From contig CAZEFK010000172.1 in NCBI GenBank assembly GCA_964511405.1, positions 1 to 15,903 on the forward strand: a DNA stretch of 15,903 nucleotides. The letters run 5' to 3'. How positions within the stretch are numbered: the first letter of the stretch is position 1; every line of letters starts with the position of its first letter. This document shows, piece by piece, positions 1-6,443 of the stretch. A program made the position numbers and the translations under genes. The stretch comes from CAZEFK01 sp964511405 (GTDB lineage Bacteria > Pseudomonadota > Alphaproteobacteria > Elsterales > Elsteraceae). Under the pieces are notes generated by a model. The model was not told the origin of the DNA. It made no database searches and saw only the letters and a program-made list of their open reading frames with translations.

Positions 1-237
1 TTCTATGTCTATGCCTATGCCTTCGGCGATTGCTTGGTGAACACGCTGTACCAGGCCTATACCGAGGCGCCGGCCGGCTTCGCCGCGAAGTACCGGGCTC
101 TGCTCGCCGCCGGCGGCAGCCTGCGCCACGACGAACTGCTGAAGCCCTTCGGGCTGGATGCGCGCGAGCAGACCTTCTGGGCGCGCGGCCTGAAGGTCGT
201 CTCGGGGCTGATCGACGAGCTGGAAGCCCTGGGCTGA
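1..237 (+). CDS. M3-family oligoendopeptidase, C-terminal end (5' truncated by window)
   Basis: The frame is open from base 1 and ends with TGA at 235-237, so only the last 78 residues are present. The opening stretch, FYVYAYAFGDCLVNTLYQAY, is the helix typical of the C-terminal catalytic domain of PepF-like zinc oligoendopeptidases, which cleave short peptides in the cytoplasm. The end, with 'LLKPFGLDAREQTFW' and 'GLKVVSGLIDELEAL', also matches the usual M3 terminus, where helices pack behind the active site. The HEXXH zinc motif lies upstream of the window and cannot be checked. The next gene starts only 4 bases after the stop, so the two are probably co-transcribed. Assignment to the M3 family is from recalled motifs; the exact subfamily is uncertain. 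Confidence 0.82.
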   Translation, partial: FYVYAYAFGDCLVNTLYQAYTEAPAGFAAKYRALLAAGGSLRHDELLKPFGLDAREQTFWARGLKVVSGLIDELEALG

Positions 238-241
238 CGCC

Positions 242-1582
242 TTGTCGGACGATGCCAACAGCCTGACCGGGCGAGTGCGCCGCTACGCCCAGGTGACGAC
301 CGCGGTCGGCGGGCTGGCGGCGCGCCTGGCCGGCGAGCGCTATCTGGGACTGAACCTGGACCGCGGCCGCCATGCCGCCGAGCTCAAGGCGGCGCTGGGC
401 GGCCTCAAGGGCCCGCTGATGAAGGTCGCGCAGATCCTGGCCACCATTCCGGACGCCCTGCCCAAGGAATATGTCGAGGAGCTGACTCAGCTGCAGGCCA
501 ACGCTCCGGCCATGGGCTGGCCGTTCGTGCGCCGGCGCATGGCGGCCGAGCTGGGCCCCGACTGGGCCGGCCGCTTCGCGACCTTCGAGCATGGGGCCGC
601 GGCGGCGGCGTCGCTGGGCCAGGTGCACCGCGCCACCGCCCATGACGGCCGGGCGCTGGCGGTCAAGCTGCAATATCCCGACATGGCCTCGGCCGTGGAG
701 GCCGACCTGGCGCAGCTCAAGCTGATCTTCTCGCTCTATGAGCGCTACGACCGAGCCATCGACACCCGCCAGATCCACGCCGAGATCGGCGACCGCCTGC
801 GCGAGGAGCTGGACTACGAGCGCGAGGCCGGGCACATGGCGCTGTACCGCGCCATGCTGGCCGACGAGCCCGGCGTCCACGTGCCCGAGCCCTTGCCGGC
901 GCTCTCGACCCGGCGCCTGCTGACCATGGGCTGGCTGGACGGCGAGCCCTTGATGCGCTTCGTCGAGGCCCACCAGGCCGAGCGTAACCAGCTCGCCTAC
1001 AACATGTTCCGGGCCTGGTACGTGCCGTTCTACCGCTATGGCGTGATTCACGGCGACCCGCATCTGGGCAACTACTCGGTGCGCCCGGACGGCGGCATCA
1101 ACCTCCTGGACTTCGGCTGCATCCGGGTGTTCCGGCCGAGCTTCGTCGGCGGCGTCATCGACCTCTACCGGGCGCTGGCGACCGACGACCGCGACCTGGC
1201 GGTGCACGCCTACGCCACCTGGGGCTTCGCCAACCTGGAGAACCGGGTGATCGACGTCCTGAACCAGTGGGCGCGCTTCGTCTACGCGCCGCTGCTGGAG
1301 GACCGCGACCGCCGCATCCAGGAGAAAACAGGCGTCTATGGCCGCGACGTCGCCGAGAAGGTCCACGCCGAGCTGCGCGCCATGGGCGGGGTGACGCCGC
1401 CGCGCGAGTTCGTGTTCATGGACCGCGCCGCCATCGGCCTGGGCTCGGTGTTCATGCACCTGAAGGCCGAGATCAACTGGCACCGCCTGTTCCATGCGCT
1501 GATCGACGATTTCAGCGTCGAGGGCCTGGCGGCGCGACAGGCGGGGGCGTTGCGGGAGGCGGGGGTGCCGCTGCCGGGGTGA
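242..1582 (+). CDS. ABC1/AarF (UbiB/COQ8-like) atypical kinase
   Basis: The protein is 446 residues and belongs to the ABC1 kinase family. Related proteins (UbiB, COQ8) are ATP-binding proteins supporting ubiquinone synthesis or membrane lipid handling. Visible motifs are a KVAQ version of the N-terminal KxGQ motif (residues 61-64), the alanine-rich nucleotide loop AAAASLGQVHRA (120-131), the ATP-site lysine in VKLQYP (142), the catalytic-type loop HGDPHLGN (270-277) and the metal-binding DFG (290-292). There is no C-terminal membrane helix of the kind seen in E. coli UbiB. The start is a TTG 4 bases after the peptidase stop. The first in-frame ATG would delete the N-terminal helix and lie at the KVAQ motif, so TTG is preferred. 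Whether it phosphorylates a protein or acts only as an ATPase, and on what, cannot be told. Confidence 0.9.
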   Translation: MSDDANSLTGRVRRYAQVTTAVGGLAARLAGERYLGLNLDRGRHAAELKAALGGLKGPLMKVAQILATIPDALPKEYVEELTQLQANAPAMGWPFVRRRMAAELGPDWAGRFATFEHGAAAAASLGQVHRATAHDGRALAVKLQYPDMASAVEADLAQLKLIFSLYERYDRAIDTRQIHAEIGDRLREELDYEREAGHMALYRAMLADEPGVHVPEPLPALSTRRLLTMGWLDGEPLMRFVEAHQAERNQLAYNMFRAWYVPFYRYGVIHGDPHLGNYSVRPDGGINLLDFGCIRVFRPSFVGGVIDLYRALATDDRDLAVHAYATWGFANLENRVIDVLNQWARFVYAPLLEDRDRRIQEKTGVYGRDVAEKVHAELRAMGGVTPPREFVFMDRAAIGLGSVFMHLKAEINWHRLFHALIDDFSVEGLAARQAGALREAGVPLPG

Positions 1583-1765
1583 GTGGGGATCCGTTGGCGC
1601 CCGATCGCCGCGGATCCCGATGACGACCTGGTGCTGGAAACGGCGATCAACGGCGGCGCCGACTTGGTCGCCAGTTTCAACACGAAGGACTTGGCGTCGG
1701 GCGCCGCGCAGTTCGGCATCGCGGTTGAGCGCCCCGCCGCCATACTCAGGAGGATCCCACGATGA
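1583..1765 (+). pseudogene. PIN-domain toxin remnant (C-terminal part only)
   Basis: The 60-codon frame begins directly after the kinase stop codon. It reads as the last third of a PIN-domain ribonuclease toxin of the COG1569 type: 'ADPDDDLVLETAINGGADLVASFNTKDL' followed by 'FGIAVERPAAILRRI'. Members of that family are usually about 130-140 residues, with the first catalytic aspartates near the N-terminus, and that part is missing here. The remaining acidic residues (DPDDD) are from the C-terminal half of the active site. It should therefore be inactive as a nuclease. The stop overlaps the antitoxin start as ATGA, so the original toxin-first operon layout is preserved. A GTG at 1583 could start translation of the stub, but no good ribosome site is visible. 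Confidence 0.7.
1748..1754 (+). promoter_or_regulatory. Strong Shine-Dalgarno site of the RHH antitoxin
   Basis: AGGAGGA is a near-perfect anti-16S match 7 bases before the antitoxin ATG at 1762. It sits inside the end of the toxin remnant. It allows the antitoxin to be translated independently of, and more strongly than, the upstream toxin stub. Confidence 0.75.
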
Positions 1766-2016
1766 GTGTGTTCGCGCTCCGCCTACCCGAGGATCTGAAA
1801 GAGGAAGCGGCCCGGGCTGCGGAAGCTGCCGGCATCAGCCTCAACCAGTACATTGCTCTTGCGATTGCTGGCCGCGTCGGCGCGCGCCGTGAGGCGCAAC
1901 GCTATTTTGCGGCCCGCGCGGCGCGGACGGCGCCCGGTCGGGCGAAGGAAATCTTGGCCAAGGCCGGCCTCGGTAATCCGCCGCGCCCGGACGATATTAT
2001 TGAGGACGATATATAA
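1762..2016 (+). CDS. Ribbon-helix-helix (HicB/CopG-like) antitoxin, partner of the PIN toxin
   Basis: The protein is 84 residues. 'FALRLPEDLKEEAARAAEAAGISLNQYI' (about residues 4-31) is a ribbon-helix-helix DNA-binding domain: one beta strand that pairs in a dimer, then two helices. The C-terminal tail, ending 'GLGNPPRPDDIIEDDI', would be the toxin-binding part. A strong ribosome site AGGAGGA (1748-1754) lies 7 bases before the ATG, and the ATG overlaps the end of the toxin remnant. Antitoxins of this kind bind their toxin and repress their own operon. Because the toxin is truncated, this one may now act only as an orphan repressor or as an anti-addiction factor. A diverged copy of its tail is found on the other strand at 11679-11759. 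Confidence 0.75.
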   Translation: MSVFALRLPEDLKEEAARAAEAAGISLNQYIALAIAGRVGARREAQRYFAARAARTAPGRAKEILAKAGLGNPPRPDDIIEDDI

Positions 2017-2063
2017 GGGGAATTGATGATGGTTGCGGGATCTGTCTTGAGGCGAACGGGGTC

Positions 2064-2375
2064 ATGGTGATGACAGAGACCGCGACGAACCGCCGGCGAG
2101 CGCAGCCAGCCCGGAGGGACGACACCATCCAAATCCGGATCTCCGCCCAGACCAAGGCCGTCCTCAACCGGGCAGCCGCACTGCGGGGCCAGCGGTTATC
2201 TGCGTTCATACTGGACAGCGCGCGCCGCCAGGCTGAGGAGATCATCCTCGACCAACGGGCGTTTTTCCTCCCGCCCGAGGCGCACGACGAATTCCTGGCG
2301 AGGCTGGACAAGCCTGCCGAGCCGGCAGCGGAGGTTTGCGCGCGGCTCCGGCGCAAGCCCGCCTGGGAGAACTGA
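2064..2375 (+). CDS. DUF1778 (TacA-like) antitoxin, without toxin partner
   Basis: The protein is 103 residues. 'TIQIRISAQTKAVLNRAAALRGQRLSAFIL' (about residues 21-50) is a ribbon-helix-helix domain of the DUF1778 family. 'FFLPPEAHDEFLARLDKP' (68-84) resembles the C-terminal segment with which TacA-like antitoxins wrap around a GNAT acetyltransferase toxin. Toxins of that family acetylate aminoacyl-tRNA and are normally encoded immediately downstream. Here only about 30 bases separate the stop from the end of an opposite-strand gene, so no GNAT gene fits. The start is either ATG 2064 or ATG 2070, with a weak GGGG ribosome site just upstream. The N-terminus is longer and more basic than usual, which favours 2070. 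It is probably an orphan antitoxin left after toxin loss. Confidence 0.78.
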   Translation: MVMTETATNRRRAQPARRDDTIQIRISAQTKAVLNRAAALRGQRLSAFILDSARRQAEEIILDQRAFFLPPEAHDEFLARLDKPAEPAAEVCARLRRKPAWEN

Positions 2376-2405
2376 TGAACCCGGCCCCGGGCGAGGGCGA
2401 ACCGA

Positions 2406-2972
2406 TCAAGCAATCGCGGCGAACAGCCGCTCGGCTGCGGCCAAGCCGGCGGCATCCTTGAGCACGTCGTCCGGTCGATTGCCGAAGCCGATTGCCGAGC
2501 CGCCCCAGCGCATGCCGAGATAGTCGGCTGTCAGGCGCAGGGTGCCCAGCAGCGGCTCGGCCCTGCTGGCGTCGTCGTCGCTGATCGCGCTGATCGCCCA
2601 CAGCGTCTTGCCGGCCATGCGCGCCCGGAACTCGACGCCGGGCAGCCGCATCCATCCCGACCAATGGTCCAGGTACAGCTTGGCCGAGGCCGGCAGGCTG
2701 TACCAATAGAGCGGCACCACGAACACCAGGTCGCTCGCCGCCAAGGTGGCGTCGAGCAGCCGCTGCCCGACCGGATCGGGCGGCGGGTAGATCCCGCCAT
2801 GGCGCGGGTCGTGCCGCAGGTCGTCGAACGGCGGCAGCACCAGCTCCGACAAGTCGAGCCAAGCCTGGCCGACACCGGAGCCTAGGGTCGCAGCGGCATG
2901 GCGGGCGAGGGTCTCGCTGTTGCCACCGCGCCGGGCGCTGGTCAGCAGAAACAGGAAGCTACGCTCAGCCAT
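2406..2972 (-). CDS. Flavodoxin-fold NAD(P)H-dependent oxidoreductase (quinone/FMN reductase type)
   Basis: The protein is 188 residues with a flavodoxin-like fold. The first strand and phosphate loop are 'FLFLLTSARRGGNSETLARHAA' (about residues 6-27), the FMN-binding region of NAD(P)H-dependent FMN/quinone reductases. 'PLYWYSLPASAKLYLDHW' (87-104) is the second conserved segment of this family, contacting the isoalloxazine ring and the dimer interface. Such enzymes reduce quinones, azo compounds or free FMN by two electrons. The start ATG lies at 2970-2972 with only a weak ribosome site. The gene is divergent from a LysR regulator 105 bases away, a common regulator-target arrangement. A perfect inverted repeat lies between them. 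A role in keeping the hydroquinone intermediate of the nearby cluster reduced is possible but is inference. Confidence 0.8.
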   Translation of the reverse strand: MAERSFLFLLTSARRGGNSETLARHAAATLGSGVGQAWLDLSELVLPPFDDLRHDPRHGGIYPPPDPVGQRLLDATLAASDLVFVVPLYWYSLPASAKLYLDHWSGWMRLPGVEFRARMAGKTLWAISAISDDDASRAEPLLGTLRLTADYLGMRWGGSAIGFGNRPDDVLKDAAGLAAAERLFAAIA

Positions 2973-2995
2973 GGGTCGGATCCGCGATCGGTGAA

Positions 2996-3022
2996 GCAGC
3001 CGGCATAGTCGGTGCCGGCTGC
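2996..3022. repeat. Perfect inverted repeat in a divergent promoter region
   Basis: The arms GCAGCCGGCA (2996-3005) and TGCCGGCTGC (3013-3022) are perfect 10-base complements around a 7-base spacer. The repeat sits 23 bases before the reductase start and 55 bases before the LysR start. It could be an operator for the LysR protein or a hairpin in the leader RNA of the reductase gene. The arms are GC-rich and no T-run follows on either strand, so it does not look like a terminator. Confidence 0.55.
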
Positions 3023-3077
3023 GCCGCCGGCAAACGACGATCTGTGCGCGTCACATAAGCCCAGCTAACGTCAACCC

Positions 3078-4058
3078 ATGGCGCGCCCGCCCCGCTTCGC
3101 CACTTTGCCGCCCGGCGCCCTGCGCGCGTTCGAGAGCGCCGCCCGCCTCGGCAGCTTCAAGGCGGCCGGCATGGAGCTGGCGGTGACCGCCGCCGCGGTC
3201 AGTCAGCAGGTCAAGGCGCTCGAGCACCGTCTGGGCTTGGCCCTGTTCGATCGCCTGCACCGGGCGCTGCGGCTGACCGAATCAGGAGCCCAGCTGGCGG
3301 CGACGCTGCATCCCGCGGTCGCGGCGATCGACGACCGCTTGGCCGCGCTGGCGGCGGACGGGGCGGTCGCCGGCGGCCGCACCTTGACCGTCAGCGCGGT
3401 CCCGTCGTTCGCCGCCAAGTGGCTGGCCCCGCGGCTGCACCGCTTCGCCCGCCGGCACCCCGGGATCGAGCTGCGGTTGGCGGCCTCCGAGGTGCTGCTC
3501 GACCTGACGCGCGAGCGCACCGTTGATGTGGCGATCCGCTATGGCACGGGCCCCTATGGCGCCGGCCTGTCGGCGGAGCGGCTATGGGCGGCGGTACCGA
3601 TCGTTGCGGTCTGCACGCCCGCGCTGATCCGGCGCGGCGGCCTGGAGCAGCCGGCCGGCCTGTTGCGCCAGACCCTTATCCGCACCGCGCCGATCCCCGG
3701 CCGGCCCGATACCACCGCTCGCCATGGCGGAATCGGCTGGCTGGACTACCTGGCGGCGCTCGGGCTCTCAGGACCGGACGCCGCGCGGGCGGCGCGGCAG
3801 GGACCGCTGGTCGGCACCACGCAACTGGCGCTCGAAGCCGCGGTCGGCGGCCACGGCGTGGCGCTGGCGCCCTGCGTACTGGTCGCCGACGACCTGGCCG
3901 CCGGCCGGCTGGCCCAGCCCTACGGCCTGGCGCTCGACAACGATTACGCGTTCTGGGTCCTGCACCGCGCCGGCCGCGAGCCAGCCGCCCCGGTCCAGGC
4001 GTTCGCCGAATGGCTGCGAGCCGAAGCGGCAGCGGGCGATGGTCCAGGGGCCGACTGA
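3078..4058 (+). CDS. LysR-family transcriptional regulator (GcvA-type)
   Basis: The protein is 326 residues. The N-terminal winged helix-turn-helix is 'LPPGALRAFESAARLGSFKAAGMELAVTAAAVSQQVKALEHRLG...LFDRLHRALRLTESG' (residues 10-70). This form, with 'TAAAVSQQVKALE' in the recognition helix, is typical of GcvA-type LysR proteins. The rest is the two-lobed effector-binding domain, with 'LTVSAVPSFAAKWLAPRLHRF' as its first strand and helix. The ribosome site is weak, but the start agrees with the family N-terminus. It is divergent from the flavodoxin-fold reductase, its most likely target, and convergent with the second LysR gene, with 8 bases between stop codons. The effector is unknown. Confidence 0.9.
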   Translation: MARPPRFATLPPGALRAFESAARLGSFKAAGMELAVTAAAVSQQVKALEHRLGLALFDRLHRALRLTESGAQLAATLHPAVAAIDDRLAALAADGAVAGGRTLTVSAVPSFAAKWLAPRLHRFARRHPGIELRLAASEVLLDLTRERTVDVAIRYGTGPYGAGLSAERLWAAVPIVAVCTPALIRRGGLEQPAGLLRQTLIRTAPIPGRPDTTARHGGIGWLDYLAALGLSGPDAARAARQGPLVGTTQLALEAAVGGHGVALAPCVLVADDLAAGRLAQPYGLALDNDYAFWVLHRAGREPAAPVQAFAEWLRAEAAAGDGPGAD

Positions 4059-4066
4059 ACGGAGGG

Positions 4067-5035
4067 TCATCGGGCAGCGGGCCGATCGTCGCCGCCGGCC
4101 CCGCTCGTCGGCGTGCTGCCCTTGGCGCCGACGAGTTCGGCGATGCTGCGCCGGAGCCATTGGTGGCCGGGGTCATGCTTGGCGCGCTCGTGCCAATATT
4201 GCTTCACCTGCACCAGCGGCAGCGCGATCGGGGGCGGCAGCGTGACGAGGGCGAGCTGCGCGCGAAACAGCTCCACGACCCGTCTCGGCGCCGTGAGGAT
4301 GTGGTCGCTGCCGGCGATCAGCATCGGCGCCAGGGAGAAATTGTAGGATATGAGCCGAATGTGGTCTGCCGGTATGACCGACAGCAGCCGTTCCTCGGCG
4401 TCCTGATGAACATGGCCGGCATCGCGCGCGCTGATGACCACATGCCGGGCCGCGCAGAAATCCCCGATGGACAGTGATCCGGCCATGGCCAGGGGATGTC
4501 CGGCGCGGACGACACAGACATAGCTGTCTTCGTACAGCGTCTGCTCGATCATGCGGGCCGACAGCGCGGGAAAGCCGCCGAACGCCAGATCGATCTCGCC
4601 GATCTCGAGCCCGTCGGGCAGGGTGTCCCGGCTCAACGGCACGCTCGTGAAGCGCACCAAGGGTGCGGTCCGCGCGGTCCATCGGTCCAGCGCCGGCAGC
4701 AGCGTGAACTGGCCGAAGTCGGAGGCCGCGATCCGGAAGTTCCGGCGGCTTGTCGCCGGATCGAAGGTCCGCTCCTGCATGACGCGCTCACGGTAGATCT
4801 GGAGCATGTCCCGGATCGGGCCGGCGAGCGCCTGCGCAGCCTCGGTCGGCTCCATGCCGTGGGCGGTCCGCACGAACAGCGGATCGCCGAAGTGATCGCG
4901 CAGCTTGGCCAGCCAGCGGCTGACCGTGGGCTGGGGGATCTGCAGCGCCCGACCGGCGTCGACCACGCTTCGGTGGCGGTGGACGGCGTCGAAGACTTGC
5001 AGTTCCGCCAATCCGATATCGGCCAGCCGCGTCAT
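4067..5035 (-). CDS. LysR-family regulator, probable activator of the aromatic degradation genes
   Basis: The protein is 322 residues. The N-terminal helix-turn-helix is 'LAELQVFDAVHRHRSVVDAGRALQIPQPTVSRWLAKLRDHFGDPLFVRTAHGMEPTEAA' (about residues 9-67), a form seen in NahR/NodD/PcpR-like aromatic-pathway regulators. The effector domain follows from 'RNFRIAASDFGQFTLLPAL'. A good ribosome site (GAGAGGAG on the minus strand, about 5039-5046) precedes the ATG. The gene is divergent from the monooxygenase that opens the catabolic run, the classic arrangement for a LysR activator that responds to the pathway substrate or an intermediate. The T-N11-A palindrome at 5065-5079 lies 30 bases before its own start, which fits autoregulation. 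Its identity as the regulator of this cluster is inferred from position. Confidence 0.88.
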   Translation of the reverse strand: MTRLADIGLAELQVFDAVHRHRSVVDAGRALQIPQPTVSRWLAKLRDHFGDPLFVRTAHGMEPTEAAQALAGPIRDMLQIYRERVMQERTFDPATSRRNFRIAASDFGQFTLLPALDRWTARTAPLVRFTSVPLSRDTLPDGLEIGEIDLAFGGFPALSARMIEQTLYEDSYVCVVRAGHPLAMAGSLSIGDFCAARHVVISARDAGHVHQDAEERLLSVIPADHIRLISYNFSLAPMLIAGSDHILTAPRRVVELFRAQLALVTLPPPIALPLVQVKQYWHERAKHDPGHQWLRRSIAELVGAKGSTPTSGAGGDDRPAAR

Positions 5036-5064
5036 CGACTCCTCTCGGCGACGCGGCTCACGAT

Positions 5065-5079
5065 ATTCGGATTCCGAAT
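5065..5079. promoter_or_regulatory. Candidate LysR-type operator (T-N11-A palindrome)
   Basis: ATTCGG-ATT-CCGAAT is a perfect 6-base inverted repeat with a 3-base centre. It contains the T-N11-A core expected of LysR recognition boxes (T at 5066, A at 5078). It lies between the divergent LysR gene and the monooxygenase, 30 bases upstream of the regulator start. A partial echo, GGATTCGG, occurs at 5161-5168 near the monooxygenase start. Confidence 0.6.
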
Positions 5080-5144
5080 TGGATCAATCTGAAACGAGGG
5101 CTGGATCCGCATCAGCCAGGCAATGATCTTGGATCCATCTGAAA
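5079..5144 (+). repeat. Pair of 16-base direct repeats in the divergent control region
   Basis: TTGGATCAATCTGAAA (5079-5094) and TTGGATCCATCTGAAA (5129-5144) differ at one base of 16, and their starts are 50 bases apart, about five helical turns. Each copy contains a T-N11-A spacing. The second copy includes TTGGAT at 5129, which with TACGAA at 5151 (16-base spacer) could serve as a weak sigma-70 promoter for the monooxygenase. Repeats spaced this way often bind a regulator on one face of the helix. This function is inferred. Confidence 0.5.
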
Positions 5145-5176
5145 GCACGATACGAAAACCGGATTCGGGAGGGCGG

Positions 5177-6394
5177 ATGACCCGGCAGATAAGCGATCGC
5201 GCGATCGTCGTCGGCGGCGGCCCGGTCGGGTTGATCACGGCGCTGGGGCTGGCGCGCAAGGGCGTGCCCGTCCTGGTCCTCGAGGCGGAAACCACACCGA
5301 TCAAGGACCCGCGCGGGGCGGCGTTCCATCCCCCGACGCTGGAGGTTCTGGAGCAGGTCGGCGTCCTCGGCGACTTGATGGCGATCGGGCTGAAGATCCC
5401 GCTCTGGCAGATCCGCAACCGGGATGGCGGCATCGTTGCCGAGTTCGATCTCGGCGTGCTCAAGGATCACACGGCCTACCCCTATCGCTTCCATCTGGGG
5501 CAGCAGAAGGTCGTGCCGATCCTGCTCCAGGCGCTGTCGCGCCAGGCCTTGGCGGAGGTGCGCTTCGGCGTCCGGGTCACCGGCTACGACGAACGGAGCG
5601 ACGGTGTCGTGGTGCGCCATGTCGATGGGTCCGGCGTCGGCGGCACGCTCACGGGCCGCTGGCTGATCGGCGCCGACGGCGCGCACAGCGCCGTCCGCAA
5701 GGCGGCCGGCATCGCGTTCGACGGCTTCACCTGGCCGGAGCGGTTCGTGGTGACCAACCTTGCCGACGACCTCGGCCGGCACGGGTTTGCCGCGACCAAC
5801 TACGTCACCGATCCCGATCGCTGGGCCGTGGTGCTGCGCCTCGAGGACGAGATGGGGAAGCCCAATTGGCGCGTGACCTATCCGGCCGATGCGGGCCTGT
5901 CCGACGAGGCCGCCCTCGACCCGGCCAATGTGCAGGCGCGGCTGGTCGACGTCATCGCCGGCGCCGACCGGCTGCAGATCCGATATGCCGGCCTCTATCG
6001 TGTGCATCAGCGCGTGGCCAGGCAGTTCCGGCGGGGGCGGGCGCTGCTGGTGGGCGATGCGGCCCATATCAACAATCCGCTCGGCGGCTTCGGCTTGAAC
6101 AGCGGCGTGCAGGATGCCGCCAACCTCGCCGAGAAGCTGGCTGAGGTCTGGCACGGCCGAGCCGACGCGATCCTGCTGGACCGCTATGACCGCCAGCGGC
6201 GGCAGAGCAATGTCGAGTTCGTGCAGCGGGCCAGCATCCGCAACAAGACGATGGTCGAGGAGCGCAATCCCGAAGTGAAGCGCCAAGCACAGGCCGAGTT
6301 GAGGGCGATCGCGGCCGATCCCCAGCGCTTGCTCGCCCATATGCTCGAAGCCTCGATGATCAACTCGATCCGGGCCGCCGCCCTCATCGAATAG
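5177..6394 (+). CDS. FAD-dependent aromatic monooxygenase (group A flavin hydroxylase)
   Basis: The protein is 405 residues. Three signatures of single-component flavin hydroxylases are visible: the Rossmann dinucleotide fold VVGGGPVGLITALGLARKG (11-29) with E36 for the ADP ribose; the DG motif in 'WLIGADGAHSAVRKAAG' (162-178); and the GD motif 'ALLVGDAAHINNPLGGFGLNSG' (289-310). These enzymes hydroxylate phenols or aromatic acids with NAD(P)H and O2. It lacks the extra C-terminal thioredoxin-like domain of PcpB/phenol hydroxylase types. An in-frame ATG at 5123 exists, but the start at 5177 has a good ribosome site (GGGAGGGCGG) and places the Rossmann fold at the normal position. It heads the run of transporter, ring-cleavage dioxygenase and maleylacetate reductase, so its product is probably a hydroquinone, formed by para-hydroxylation or oxidative decarboxylation. 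The substrate is not known. Confidence 0.87.
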   Translation: MTRQISDRAIVVGGGPVGLITALGLARKGVPVLVLEAETTPIKDPRGAAFHPPTLEVLEQVGVLGDLMAIGLKIPLWQIRNRDGGIVAEFDLGVLKDHTAYPYRFHLGQQKVVPILLQALSRQALAEVRFGVRVTGYDERSDGVVVRHVDGSGVGGTLTGRWLIGADGAHSAVRKAAGIAFDGFTWPERFVVTNLADDLGRHGFAATNYVTDPDRWAVVLRLEDEMGKPNWRVTYPADAGLSDEAALDPANVQARLVDVIAGADRLQIRYAGLYRVHQRVARQFRRGRALLVGDAAHINNPLGGFGLNSGVQDAANLAEKLAEVWHGRADAILLDRYDRQRRQSNVEFVQRASIRNKTMVEERNPEVKRQAQAELRAIAADPQRLLAHMLEASMINSIRAAALIE

Positions 6395-6443
6395 GGCTTC
6401 TCCTCCGCGTTTGCGCCAATTCGACAAATTCATGGGAGGACAG

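Noticed and set aside
2375..2461. A 28-codon frame whose ATG overlaps the DUF1778 antitoxin stop, as a toxin start would
   Set aside because: Its sequence (MNPAPGEGEPIKQ...) has no clear GNAT toxin N-terminal pattern, and it runs into the convergent reductase gene. It was not accepted as a toxin remnant.
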